In this document: positions 43,999 through 54,510 of the stretch, in pieces | How the letters are laid out: every line of letters starts with the position of its first letter | Position numbering within the stretch: the first letter of the stretch is position 1 | Assembly (NCBI GenBank): GCA_019802505.1 | Contig: JAFMOC010000262.1 | Coordinates: forward strand, 310,001 to 374,000 | DNA: 64,000 bases | DNA from: Corydoras sp. C115 | Taxonomy: Eukaryota; Chordata; Actinopteri; Siluriformes; Callichthyidae | Direction: 5' to 3' | The notes under the pieces: model-generated | The model's input: only the letters and a program-made list of their open reading frames with translations | Told to the model about the DNA's origin: nothing | The model's database searches: none | Translations under genes and position numbers: made by a program

Positions 43999-44907
43999 AC
44001 GTAGCCCCTAAAGGGACATGAGCAAAAAAATGTAGAGAGAGGAACATGAGTAAAAAAATTTTTTTTCTTACTTATGTCGTGCTCACCATTTGTTATACGC
44101 ATGGGTGACTAGGATGTCGTGCGCACAATATATTAAGTCGTGTGCACGAGTTAGTAAGTGGTGCGCATGACATCATATTCACGCATACATATGTGTACAT
44201 GTGACTGTGTACAGCATTGTGAATGTTTTACATTTGAACCAAATCGGAAATGTGAATCAACTGATTCCCTGAAGATTCTTAGAAGACATCAGTTTTTTCA
44301 TACGTGTAGCTGCGTAAGAACACTGGTTATGTTCATCTCATCCCAGACATGTACACTTCATCTCATCAAATACAGCAGACTGTCTTTCAAAATAAGTCAT
44401 TATTTTTGTGGTAGATAGGTAAAGTTGGCACAATAAAGCGCATGATTAAAGGCTAAAAAATTTAAATATGGTTATTCAATTAAATCAGACTGTGAAATCC
44501 AGTCGTATTATCGCCACGTTTAACTCCAATACTTAACTGTTTTGGGGCTAAAATGAAATTCCCAAGCAACAAGCAACAGGGAGAACATGCAAACGAGTTA
44601 CGTTCAAACTCAGCACTAGACGGCGTTCCGGAGTTACATTCCTAGAAAGAAACGTTTATTTATTTTCGTGTTCTTTATTTATCTGTAGATCTGTCAAACA
44701 GCCATAAATCGGAGAGCGCATGTCCCAGTGTAAACGCTATCTTTGTAAGAGTGCATCATGTCTGTTTATTGTTAGATTATGATTCACTTAATAACTCGTG
44801 CGCACCTCTTACTAAGTCATGCGTACCACTTACTAACTCGTATTTTACTTTTTTACTCATGTTCCTCTTGATATTTTTTTTTGCTCATGTCCCTTTAGGG
44901 GCTCCGT
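43999..44907. mobile_element. Non-autonomous DNA transposon with long terminal inverted repeats (hAT-like MITE), 909 bp
   Basis: Left end ACGTAGCCCCTAAAGGGACA, right end (inverted) ACGGAGCCCCTAAAGGGACA. The inverted repeats continue through ATGAGCAAAAAAA and AGGAACATGAGTAAAAAA, with further inverted copies of CGAGTTAGTAAGTGGT deeper in (44145-44165, 44824-44846). Flanks are TATCAACT (43991-43998) and AATCAACT (44908-44915), an 8-bp duplication with one mismatch, which points to the hAT superfamily. The interior has no recognisable transposase. Confidence 0.8.
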
Positions 44908-45689
44908 AATCAACTGATTAATATGGGTTTTATTTCTTCCAGGTAATACGGCCTTAATCATGACATTTCACAATTAACATGAGAAATGTAAGTGTATTAG
45001 ATCTCTGTTTTGTGATTTAAATGGAAAATAAAGTTAACTTTACCAATCTCATGTCAATTTGCAGGTTCTAGTGGACGGAGCTGACAGAGCAGCTTGATCC
45101 AGTTAAAATAAAAACTTTGTATTGATTAATTTTTCTATAGTATTACAGTTTGGCAGAAAACAGAGGATAATCTTGGTGATAATTTTTAATGTTTATGTAT
45201 TGTGTGACTATCATCTCCTTTGAATATGATCTACAGAAAAAAGGGGTGGAACATTGTTAATGATTAATTCTCAGTTAATATTTAGCACAGGTCACAAAAT
45301 TAGCAATAGCCGATTATGAGAAACCATTCTATCTGAATGTTTTTGAAACAAATGGCGTTGAAAATGCTGGATTGTTTCAAAAGGGGGGAGGTCAGAGATA
45401 TGTTTAAGAAATGATTTTTGATTTTTAAAATCAATCATGTCACATTACATATGTAGCGAACTTTAAAAACTAATCTAACTATGGTCTTATATTAGAGCAA
45501 TGGGATTAAGTAAGGGATAATCAGTTAACATTGAAACTGATTCAGCATGAGCATAACAGATAAGGGTATTTCAACACACATATAGAACAGGAAAAGGGGC
45601 CACACGGAACAATGAGCTTTTGAGAGCAGCCACAAAGCTATGCAACTTACAAATTACACAAGCTCTAATTAAACTCATTTTCATCCTAT

Positions 45690-46002
45690 ATGAATTTCTT
45701 ACATAGGAGGATGGTTAGACCTCCAAGGGACAAAAGATAGTACAGTAGATATAAACTTTGGACATATGGAAAATGGAAGAAACTGAATAAATTACAGCAC
45801 TTATAAACTGTACAAAATTCTCCCCTCACAGGTAAAAGCAGCAGAAAAAGGGGTACAGTGACTGACGCAGACTTGATTGAATAGAGCCCCATCATGTGAG
45901 GGAGCTGGGTGAGATTTGAGGTCCACAAAAAAGTGGATAAATCCAAGATGGTCAGGATCATATGAAGTTTTATAGGTAACTTCATACAAGGTAAAAAAAT
46001 AA
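45690..46002 (+). pseudogene. Retroviral integrase C-terminal remnant
   Basis: The plus strand reads MVRPPRDK near 45705. At 45913-46002 it reads DLRSTKKWINPRWSGSYEVL, a stop, then VTSYKVKK. The KKW..PRW.G.Y.VL pattern is the SH3-like C-terminal domain of gamma/epsilon-type retroviral integrases. Several stops show it is dead. Confidence 0.55.
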
Positions 46003-46913
46003 AAAGTAAAAAGGGGAGATTTGGCACCATCTCACACATTGTATACAAACTCAAGCTGATCCTTCACAAATATGGAAGGAAATTGGAGACCAATTAGGAG
46101 AAACTTAACAAAATTCCAAATAATTAAATAATTAATCTTGATTTAAATTAATTAGATTTTCATGTTGATCCTGTGCTGTGGTATAGGACTAGCATCACAA
46201 CAGTCAATCAGTAAAAGGTAAAGATAACTTTTTGACTTTAGTCTAAATAAACTTAAAGAAATGTGTAAATAACTGTTTGAATGTCTAGTAACTGGTAAAT
46301 CATAATTAATTAGAAATTAATTTGTTTGGCCACATTAGTAATGATTTTAATTGCAATGATAGTAGTTTGTGGTTCTGGTTGAATTATGTTTATTAGAAAT
46401 ATGATAGACAAAGTTATTCACTAGTATTCACTAAAGAAATTTTACTAATGGTTCTCGGGGACGAACAATTAGCTTGATTAGAGGTAAAAAAAAAAAAACA
46501 GTTGATTGGGAGTAGTAATAGGTAAGTTGACTCATTAAGCCAAAAAGGCTTGAGATTGATTACTCAACTGTAAAACCTGTACTTAATTGTATAAGTAACA
46601 TAATCATATGTTGGATCAGAGCAAAGACCGCAGACGGGGAATGGTCTTGCAGGAAGCATGGACCGCCTCCAAGACCAAGAAAATCTATGCTCTGTCGTAC
46701 ATCGCACATTTTCATAACCACAAAAGAAAATATTAGGTTAATTGTTTTAGAAATGTACTGATATACACTGGACTTGTCCGCGGAGGAAAACATTTAAGAT
46801 GACATTTAAGATGTCAAAAGAAACCTCAGTCACCCGCACATAAACAATAGGACACACACGTTTTCAGTAAAACTTTAGTAAGAATATGTTATGGTCACAC
46901 CCTTATAGGGTGT

Positions 46914-47290
46914 GAAAGGGGGGACTGTTGAAATTCAATTAACATTAAAAGACATGAATTGCATTAATTCTTCCTAACTGTTTGAAAGTATGTTATCTAA
47001 ATGTTGTAATAGTTCAACTGAACATGCAGAATAGGAACAATGGCTCAAAAGATAGCTGCTCTCATGGCCAATAGCCATGACTAAATATGGTAATAACTCA
47101 GCATAAAGATGGAGCCAGATGTCAAGAAAAGAGTGTATGTAATGTATAGAGAGGAAGTCCTTTATTTTTGAATTTGGATTAAAATCGGGCCCCTCAGAAA
47201 GAGAAGAGAGAGCTCTCATAGGATTGGAACTGGTTTCAATCATCTGCTGTGCACGGTTTGTCTATTCAGTAAAAAATAAGAAATTATTTG
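46914..47290 (+). mobile_element. Candidate 3' LTR of the retrovirus-like element, with polypurine tract
   Basis: The purine tract GAAAGGGGGGAC (46914-46925) sits directly before TGTTGAAATTC, as at the 3' end of retroviral genomes. The right end is uncertain; an AATAAG-type signal occurs near 47275. No second LTR was found to confirm the boundaries. Confidence 0.45.
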
Positions 47291-47766
47291 GAACAGAACC
47301 ACTGACTTTTGACCGTTTATTGGAACATAACACCTCCACATAGTCTCCCCCAGCATCTTTGCACAGTTAGTGCAGCTTCAGGACCGAATAAGTGAGCATT
47401 CTTTTTTCTTTTATTTATTTTGTGTATGGTAAACACACTTTCTGAGTCTGTGTGTTTGTGCAATACTAAAAGTAGTGTGCCACCTAATGTATGTTCCATT
47501 TGATGATATGTAGGATATGCGCATGCTCCAAGGGAGGTCAAATAAAAAAAAAAAAAAAAAAAATAATCATAATAAATGATTTTAAATAAATTTCATGATT
47601 TGTTTATGTGTACAATTTTGCAGTTAATTTCAATATATAAATTATAAAATCTCATGTGAATTTCTGCATTGGAAATGAGCTGTAAAAAATTTAACATATT
47701 TCCTCTGCTGTTCGCGCTGACATCTATAATAAAACATGTGTAATGATTAAAGAGTGAGGATCTCAC
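47291..47766. other. NLR intron next to LRR exon 1
   Basis: Contains an A-run (47547-47562) and AT-rich DNA. 47703-47766 is similar to 25893-25951, the intron flank of LRR exon 6. Confidence 0.6.
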
Positions 47767-47940
47767 CTCAGTATCTCCAGTTTACAGTGTGGAGGCTTTA
47801 GTGCAGCAGAGAGAATCTTTACTCCATAATCCTGTAGTTTATTTTTATTTAGGTTCAGTTCGATAAGGTTGGAAGACTTTAAGCTTAAAACTGAGGACAG
47901 AACTAAAAAACTCTCCTTTGATAAATTACAATCATCCAAC
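47767..47940 (-). CDS. NLRC3-like: NLR LRR exon 1 (type A), 174 bp
   Basis: Encodes LDDCNLSKESFLVLSSVLSL, LIELNLNKNKLQDYGVKIL and PPHCKLEIL. It has no ATG, so it would be missed by start-based ORF calling, but it is open throughout. Acceptor TTACTTGCAG at 47941, donor CTGAG/GTGAGA. Joining to the NACHT exon completes a split Val codon in frame (RRA-V-LDDC). The intron between is only 86 bp. Confidence 0.9.
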
Positions 47941-48026
47941 CTGCAAGTAAAGTTAAAATATTACTACTTAGTACAGGGTTAAGTAATATGATGTGTTTGT
48001 GTTAGTATTAAAACACAAATACTTAC

Positions 48027-49794
48027 ACAGCTCTTCTGGAAGCTTTAATGACTGGTAGCAGCTTCTGAACACATTCATCTGATTTATTATAGTGACTCAA
48101 ATTAAACTCTTCCAGATTATCTCCTGAGTTCAACAACACAAAGACCAGAGCTGACCACTGGGCAGGAGACAAGTTCACACCATGAAGACCTCTATTAAGG
48201 TACATTTGTACTTCCTGTACTAGAGACTGATCATTCAGTTCATTTAAACAGTGGAGCAGATTGATGGATTTATCTGGAGAGAGATTCTCACTGAGCTTCA
48301 TCTTTATGTATTTGATTATTTTCTCTCTGTTGTAAGATCTACTTCCTGGCTGTGGCAGTAGATCTCGTAAAAGAGTCTGATTGGAATCCAGTGAGAGACC
48401 CAGGAGGAAGCGGAGGTAAAGGTCCAGGTGTCCATTCTCACTCTGTAAAGCCTTGTCTATTTCATCGATAACACTCTTCAGAAAGTCAGATGTTTCAGAT
48501 TTTTTAAAGAAGCTAAGCATATAATTAGGTTGATTTAATGTGTTTGTGTGAATAGCAGAATAAAATCTAAACAAAGCAGCCAGAAACTCCTGAACACTTA
48601 GATGTATGAAGCTGAAGCTCTTCCCCAGGTGCAGCTGAAACTCCTCTCTGAAGATCTGGGTGCAGACTCCTGAGTACACTGATGCTTCTTTAACATCAAT
48701 CCCACACTCTCTCAGATCTTCTTCATAAAAGATCAGGTTTCCTTTCTCCAGTTGTTGAAAAGCCAATTTTCCCAGAGCCAGTAAACTCTCTTTGCTCTGC
48801 TGAAGATCAGGTTCATGGTTCTCATGGTACTTTTGGTTCTTGTGTTTAATCTGAAAGATGAGGAAGTGGGTAAACATCTGAGTCAGAGTTTTGGGCATCT
48901 CTCCACTCAGTGCATCACTCAGCATTCTCTCTAGAACAGAGGCTGAAATCCAGCAGAAGACTGGGATGTGACACATGATGTACAGGCTTCTTGAAGACTT
49001 GATGTGTGAGACAATTCGATTGGACAGACTCTGATCTGTGATTCTCTTCCTGAAGTACTCCTCTTTTTGAGGATCACTGAACCCTCTTACCTCTGTTACA
49101 TGGTTCACACAATTAGGAGGAATCTTATTGGCTGCTCCTGGTCGAGAGGTGATCCAAAGGTGTGCAGAGGGAAGCAAATTCCCTTTGATAAGGTTCGTCA
49201 GCAGAACATCCACTGAGGCAGGTTCTGTTACATCACACAAGATCTTATTGCTCTGAAAGTGTAGAGGAAATCGACACTCATCCAGACCATCAAAGATAAA
49301 AATCACAGTGTGCAAATCACAGAGTCTTGCTCCTAATTCTTTTATTTCTGAGAAGAAGTAATGAAGAACATCTATCAGACTGAGTTTCTTCTGCTTTATT
49401 AAGTTGAGCTCTCTAAAAGGAAGTGGAAACATGAAGGTAACGTTCTGGTTTGTTTTTCCTTCAGCCCAGTCCAGAATAAACTTTTGCACTGAGACTGTTT
49501 TTCCAATTCCAGCTACTCCTTTAGTCAGTACAGTTCTAATGGACGTGTCTTTGAAGAGGTTGTTACATTTGATGGGTTTTTCCTGCGTTGTTGATTTTCT
49601 CCTGGATGCTGCTTCAATCTGTCTCACCTCATGTTCAGTATTTATCTCAGTATTGTATCCCTCTGTGATGTACAGCTCTGTGTAGATTTCACTCAGAAGT
49701 GTTGAACTTCCATGATGTGAGATTCCTTCATTTATTCTCCTATATTTCTCTCTCAGTTTAGACTGAAGTGTGTGTTGATACACAGAGTTCAGCT
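48027..49794 (-). CDS. NLRC3-like: NLR FISNA-NACHT exon, 1768 bp
   Basis: The single large exon typical of fish NLRC genes, 588 complete codons with no interruption. The numbering below counts from the VYQHTLQ residues at 49783. FISNA is at about residues 1-80 (LREKYRRINEG, LYITEG, EHEVRQIE, IKCNNLF). The NACHT ATPase begins with Walker A GVAGIGKT at residues 89-96, with Lys95 and Thr96 for phosphate/Mg binding. Walker B is IFIFDGLDE at 161-169. WITSRPGAANKIP (sensor-1-like) and GFSDPQKEEYFRKRI follow, then the winged-helix/NAD region with FSFIHLSVQEFLAALF and the first LRR-like turn NLEEFNLSHYN before RRA-V. It probably oligomerises via ATP-dependent NACHT packing in the cytosol. Acceptor TGTTAATTAG, donor TGT/GTAAGT. 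Confidence 0.95.
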
Positions 49795-50023
49795 CTAATT
49801 AACACAAAATGACAGGTATTTTAATCAATATACACCATCACAATTTATACAAGTAATGTATTTTTATCAAACTGAATTGATATCATTAAAACAAAGGTTT
49901 ATATGTTTCAGCTATAAACTAATAATGAAGGTACCGAGTTTTAAAAAGCAAGACATTCAGATAAAGAAACTTTGAAAGAATCGTTTTAAATACAGCGATT
50001 AAATTGTTTTTGGATTCTCTTAC

Positions 50024-50228
50024 TCTTTTGTAGTGATGTAACAATATCTGATTGGTTCATCATCCTCAGTACATGCAGGGTGATCTTAATCACTCCCTCT
50101 CTTACATGCTTTTGATCATCTCCATCTTCCACCTTCATCTCTGAGCATGCTGCATAATCTGGAATCAGGAGTTTCTTAAAACTCTTGAGCTCTTTCTTTA
50201 ATAAAGTGATGACTTTGTGCTCCAGCTC
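50024..50228 (-). CDS. NLRC3-like: NLR N-terminal exon (helical/death-fold-like), 205 bp
   Basis: Acceptor TTTGTGTATCAG ends at 50229. The exon then reads ELEHKVITLLKKELKSFKKL, YAACSEMKVED, REGVIKITLHVLRMMNQSDI and VTSLQK, ending A/GTAAGA. The split Lys codon is completed by AG of the NACHT exon. This 68-residue helical module precedes FISNA in many fish NLRC3-like proteins and resembles a PYD/death-fold-like unit. Its partner is unknown. The frame is open and the phase fits on both sides. Confidence 0.85.
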
Positions 50229-51409
50229 CTGATACACAAATAAACAGGGTTGGTGTAAAGTAAGAGGATTATATACAGTATGAGACTTAAAGAGAAGCCA
50301 GTATATAATGTTAGATAAACTAATATAAATTAATCTTGCATACTGTTCATAGCACTAGATGATACCTCATATGTATAAGAAACCACCACAAACCGAAAAG
50401 CGACACACTACAAACAGTCCCTAAATGCAGGATCAGCACAGTTAAAGCCAAGCCAAAAATGTTGGTATTTGGAGGAGTGCTCTATTCACAATATCGATAC
50501 TCCGAATTGATGCAATGTCCCATCATCTGCACAGCGCTTTAAGGAGCCTTTAATAGCAATATGATGAGACTCATATTATTGGTTTTACATGCACTTGCAG
50601 GTGAAGCAAATCACAAGTACATCTGAGCTATCTTGCGTCTATGCTGTGCACACCAGAGAATGTGAAGTAATTGCTAAAAAATTGCTCCTAAAGTTCCTCA
50701 AAAAATACCTTAGAAGCGAGATTTATTATTATTATTCATGCCAATGGGGAGTATGCACTGATGACTGTCAGTCTCCGTCCCAGCTGACAGTTTGGTCAGG
50801 GTAATCAAAACTTACAGCGGACTGCCCAGACAGACAGCGGTGTGGCATTGCGCATGTGTGTCTCCCTCTCCCACTCCATTAGAGGAAAGTGAGAGGTACT
50901 GTAAAAAATAAAAGCCAATGTAAAAAAAAATAACCAATAGATAATGCTTTAAAGCATTAAAAGGTCTCTGTGGCACCAGGTGGAATTAGAACTGTCTCAC
51001 AGTCACACTCATGTTCTGTTACAGAGCTGAAGGCAATCCTTCAAACACTCCATAAAGTAGGTAATTTCCCCTGTTTAAAAATAACACTTAAAATGTAACT
51101 GATTCCTAAAAAGTAAATGCTATGGTAAATATTACCATAGCAGGATTTGAACTCTGACTGAGTGCAGTGTTTCCTGTACTAACCACCATTGCCTCCTCTA
51201 TCTATCTTGGGGCCACCCCAGTAGCTTATGCTTTGAACTACATTCAATTGTCATCAAAAGTGTCATCATTTACAGTAAACATTGCAGTTCTGTTTGATGA
51301 AGCTGTAACAGTCTGTACTTTATAGAATAAAATTACATTATTAGTTGTTTATATTTTATGTATTGTTGTAGATATTCACACTTACAGCAGATCATCCATA
51401 CAAACCTAC
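50229..51409. other. NLR intron, mostly unassigned
   Basis: 1181 bp. 51130-51200 contains a degenerate tRNA-like head on the minus strand (GTGGTTAGTACAG and GTTCAAATCC), probably a SINE remnant. Elsewhere AT-rich; the plus-strand frame 50589-50804 has no motif. Confidence 0.5.
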
Positions 51410-51455
51410 CTGAAATATGAGCTCTAGCTGATTTCTGCAGGAGGATTTGGATTCA
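51410..51455 (-). CDS. NLRC3-like: NLR short N-terminal exon, 46 bp
   Basis: Acceptor TTAATTGCAG ends at 51456. The exon completes one codon and encodes ESKSSCRNQLELIFQ, ending CAG/GTAGGT. It then joins in frame to ELEHKV of the next exon. This SSC-NQLE-IF pattern is a familiar linker in fish NLRC3-like N termini. Its entry phase requires at least one further upstream exon, not found to the right. Confidence 0.7.
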
Positions 51456-52081
51456 CTGCAATTAATGGAATTAAGTTCAAGGTCAAATAATACATTTATA
51501 ATAATACAGCTTTGTTACACAAATGAATGAACAGTATATATAACAGCTTATATAAAATCAATAGATGAAACAAATTCATTCACAAAGGTTTATGTAGCTG
51601 ATGTATGGCAGATGTATTCTGCCAGATACATAATATATCAAACTGGTAAACGTGAATTAAATGTTCTGATTGGACATTCATTGTTTTTTTTTTATTAAAA
51701 CATTCATTGTAATTTAATTAGCAATTACATTCAAATAAATGGTTTTACTATTATTGTAGATTTTAAACTGTAGGGTTTGGTGACAGATTTGTGTGGAAGT
51801 ATAGAAGCTTCAAAAGTCATCATCAGATCTTCTCATCCCAAAATCATCCCAAATTCTCAAATCCAAAAACAATTTTCTTTATTTCTCTGCAAACCACTTT
51901 GAGGACTGACAACTATAAATGATTCATAGTTCATTGAAATTATTCAACCACCATTGACAAGAACGTCTACTTTAAATAAACAAAGAAATAAAAACAGATA
52001 TTTTACCACAATCCTTTGGAAACCTGCTTATTAACAACTTTGCAGATATAATGTTAATTCCATAAGAGCTTACTTTCGGCC
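51456..52081. other. Upstream of the NLR short exon; no exon or promoter recognised
   Basis: AT-rich, no open exon with a fitting donor was seen on the minus strand. Right of 52081 the sequence is transposon-derived, so the 5' end of the gene is either distant or lost. Confidence 0.5.
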
Positions 52082-53560
52082 GTGCTTCTTGTCCCTTCGT
52101 TCAGAGCCACCGAGGAGAAGAATACGTTAGATATTGCGCACGTTCCCGCGATTTACCATGACCTCAAAGCGGTCTTTCATAAGGATTGGGCACGCACTTT
52201 ACCCACTCACCCCTATGATTACGCTATAGATTTGCTCCCGGGTGCCTCCCTGCCTACCAGTTGTTTATATCAGCTATCCCGACCTGAACTGGAGGCCATG
52301 GACAGTTATATTAAGGAGTGTTTGGCGACTGGGCTCATCCAACCTTCCTCTTCACACCTGGGCACTGGGTTCTTTTTTTGTCAAGAAGAAAGATGGGTCC
52401 CTTCATCCTTGTATTGATTACCAGGGCCTGAAGAACATAACTGTCCATAACAAGTATCCACTACCCTTAACATAATCATCTTATCCAAATCAGAGAGGGG
52501 TATGAATGGAAGACCACCTTCAACACCCCTTGGTGGTCACTACCAGTACCGTTGTTCCTTTTGGACTTTCTAATGCACCGGCTGTGTTTCAAAACTTGGT
52601 GAATGATGTTCTATGGGACTGTTTGTACAGATTTCTACCTGATAACAATCATTTTCTCAAAATCCCTGGAGGAGCATGAAAAACATGTCCATCCTCAACT
52701 ATCTACTCCAGAACAGACTTTAACTTCATCTTGACATACCGTCAGGGTCACAAGAACATCAAACCGGACGCCCTGTCTCTTATTTCTGCCGAAGCTGAAC
52801 CTGAAGCTGATCTCACATCAAAGCACAGGAGAGAGTTGAACTGGTACTTGCAGCTGACCGAGTGGTGGGGGGGCGCATCTTGGAAATTTAACCAGACCAT
52901 TGAGAGGGCTCAGGCATAGGAGCCAGATCCGGGTCAAGGCCCGTCCAAGCGGCTCTACATTCCATTCGCGGCATTCCGCCGCGCTGGTATGGGTACACTG
53001 CTCCGGGTTCGCCTGTCATCCGGGTATCCACAGAACTAAGAACCTTCTATGCCGCTATTTCTCGTGGTCGATTCTCGCCACTGATGCACGAAAATTTGTT
53101 TCAGCCTGCCATACCGGCACCCAAGAAAAAGCATCACACCAGTCATTTGCAGGTATGCTCCAGCCTCTGCCTCTCCCCGGCCACCCTTGGTCCCACATAT
53201 CCCTGGACTTCATTAACGGTCTGCCTCCTTCCCAGGGAGATACGGTCATTCTGACTGTTGTAGACTGCTTCTCCAAGGCAGTTTGTCTTATCACCCTCCC
53301 CTAGCTCCCTTCCGCCATTGAGACGGCCAGTATAATTTTTTAAGGAGGTTTGTAAGATCCACTGTATACCCCTCGACATCGTCTCTGACAGAGGCCCCCA
53401 ATTCACCTCCCAGTTATGGAGAGCTTTCTGCAAGGGACTAGGGGCCAACATCAGCCATCACGTCTGGATTCCACTCCCAGTCCAATGGCCAGGCCAAGAG
53501 GGCAAATCAAGAGAGAGATCCCTGGGTTCCTAGATCCTCCATCTTAGACCAGACTCTGAT
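52082..53560 (+). pseudogene. Ty3/gypsy pol fragment, plus strand, with internal deletions
   Basis: In order: protease/RT spacer VPAIYHDLKAVFHKDWARTL, PYDYAIDLLPGASLP and LIQPSSSHLGTGFF (52130-52370), then an RT start in shifted frame, KKKDGSLHPCIDYQGLKNIT (52380-52440). A deletion removes the YLDD palm and RNase H. TYRQGHKNIKPDALS (52735) leads to integrase with CHPGIHRTKNLLCRYF (H2C2 zinc-finger part, ~53015), and HPWSHISLDFINGLPPSQGD plus VVDCFSKAV (start of the DDE core, ~53180-53280). It ends near 53560. The RT segment matches the minus-strand fragment at 54126-54510. Confidence 0.8.
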
Positions 53561-53830
53561 ACAACAATTCCACCATGAACATCCAGATAAGCTCATCAGA
53601 GTGCCAAGTATGTTGTTCATATCTGTACCCGTCACACGCTTGGAGCATTATTTATTTCTGTTGGTACCTGTTCCATGCTGTTGGACTTGTTCTTTTTGGA
53701 ACCATTTTGTGTGACCTGAGTCTGCTCTGTGGTCTGTACCATTTCTGTGCATTTCCTGCCTTGTGGTTCTGCAACCCTTAACATAAACACCAGCTTCCTT
53801 ATTAACAAAGATATTTTGTAAACATTAAAA
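53561..53830. other. Unassigned
   Basis: A 68-codon plus frame (53575-53781) lacks motifs. It could be the flank of the gypsy fragment. Confidence 0.45.
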
Positions 53831-54030
53831 AAAAATTTAGGTTAATCTGTTTATTTTTATTAAAGAGCAGTTCACATGGATACACACTGTACATAATTAT
53901 ACACAAATAAATACAGAAACACACATATAAACAACACAAAACCTTGTAAGAAATTGTAAAAAAGAAAAAAAAAGAATATGCTCCCAAAAAAAAAAAAAGA
54001 AACAAAGAAAAGGAAAAGGGAAAAGATCAA

Positions 54031-54125
54031 ATTTGCTGTTGCTACCTTTGATTGAGTATCTATTTTTTTCCAATTTAAGAAATGTTAAAGTGTCTTTCAG
54101 CTACTGAAAAATGGTTGGAGGTTTG
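54031..54125 (-). pseudogene. L1 ORF2 C-terminal segment, second copy
   Basis: Minus-strand KPPTIFQ-like residues and TLTFLKLEK. About 95 bp nearly repeat 54510-54620 in the same orientation, so this L1 segment exists twice around the gypsy RT fragment. Confidence 0.7.
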
Positions 54126-54510
54126 TCAAATTTCTGGCTTCTAGTTATTAATCAAGAGAAGGTCAGAACATCCAGTTGCTCAGCATAGGTCAAGCTCAAG
54201 CTTGGAAAATATTGTGGCCCCTTGAAGGTATTCAAAAACTGAAGATGTTAAGGGTAGAGGATATTTGTTACGGACAGTTATGTTGGTCAGGCCCCGGTAA
54301 TCAATACAAGGATGAAGGGACCCATCTTTCTTCTTGACAAAAAAGAACCCCATGCCCAGAGGTGAAGAGGAAGGTTGGATGTACCGTATTCTCCTACTTA
54401 GTGGCTCTGAACGAGGGGACCAGAAGCTCGGGCGAACGTAAGCACTGAGAGTGACAATGATCTCGCAAGCAGTGACATTGCCCTTTTGCCAATCAATGAG
54501 TGGGGAAAAC
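54126..54510 (-). pseudogene. Gypsy RT fragment between duplicated L1 ends
   Basis: The minus strand encodes YIQPSSSPLGMGFFFVKKKD, GSLHPCIDYRGLTNITVRNK and YPLPLTSSVFEYLQGATIF, the N-terminal half of a gypsy RT (fingers to first palm Asp region), of the same family as the plus-strand fragment at 52082. Catalytic YLDD is absent. Confidence 0.8.

Larger units (their letters stand above)
41956..47290 (+). mobile_element. Decayed retrovirus-like element (ERV), plus strand
   Basis: Three ordered signals support an ERV in the 6.1-kb intron. They are a gag-like frame at 42188-42403, an integrase C-terminal remnant at 45690-46002, and a polypurine tract (GAAAGGGGGGAC, 46914-46925) followed by an LTR start TGTTGAAATTC at 46926. 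Most of pol and env is unrecognisable, no 5' LTR was found, and a SINE and a MITE are inserted between. The bounds are approximate. Confidence 0.5.
23149..51455 (-). other. NLRC3-like: Gene model: NLRC3-like NLR receptor (FISNA-NACHT-LRR), minus strand, 5' end missing
   Basis: The coding join in transcript order is 51455-51410, 50228-50024, 49794-48027, 47940-47767, 41662-41486, 41361-41188, 27224-27045, 26455-26282, 26125-25952, 23687-23511, 23433-23257 and 23158-23149. Every exon is bounded by AG/GT, all LRR exons keep the same phase, and no stop or frameshift occurs; the sum is 1144 residues. Such teleost NLRs are cytosolic pattern-recognition or signalling ATPases related to NLRC3, expanded to hundreds of copies in some fish. 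LRR exons alternate mostly between an 'LSSVLSL...' type (A) and an 'ITD...SALRSN' type (B), in the order A,B,A,B,A,A,A,B. No B30.2 exon is seen. The initiator codon and the upstream N-terminal exon(s) were not found, and transcript proof is absent. Confidence 0.85.
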
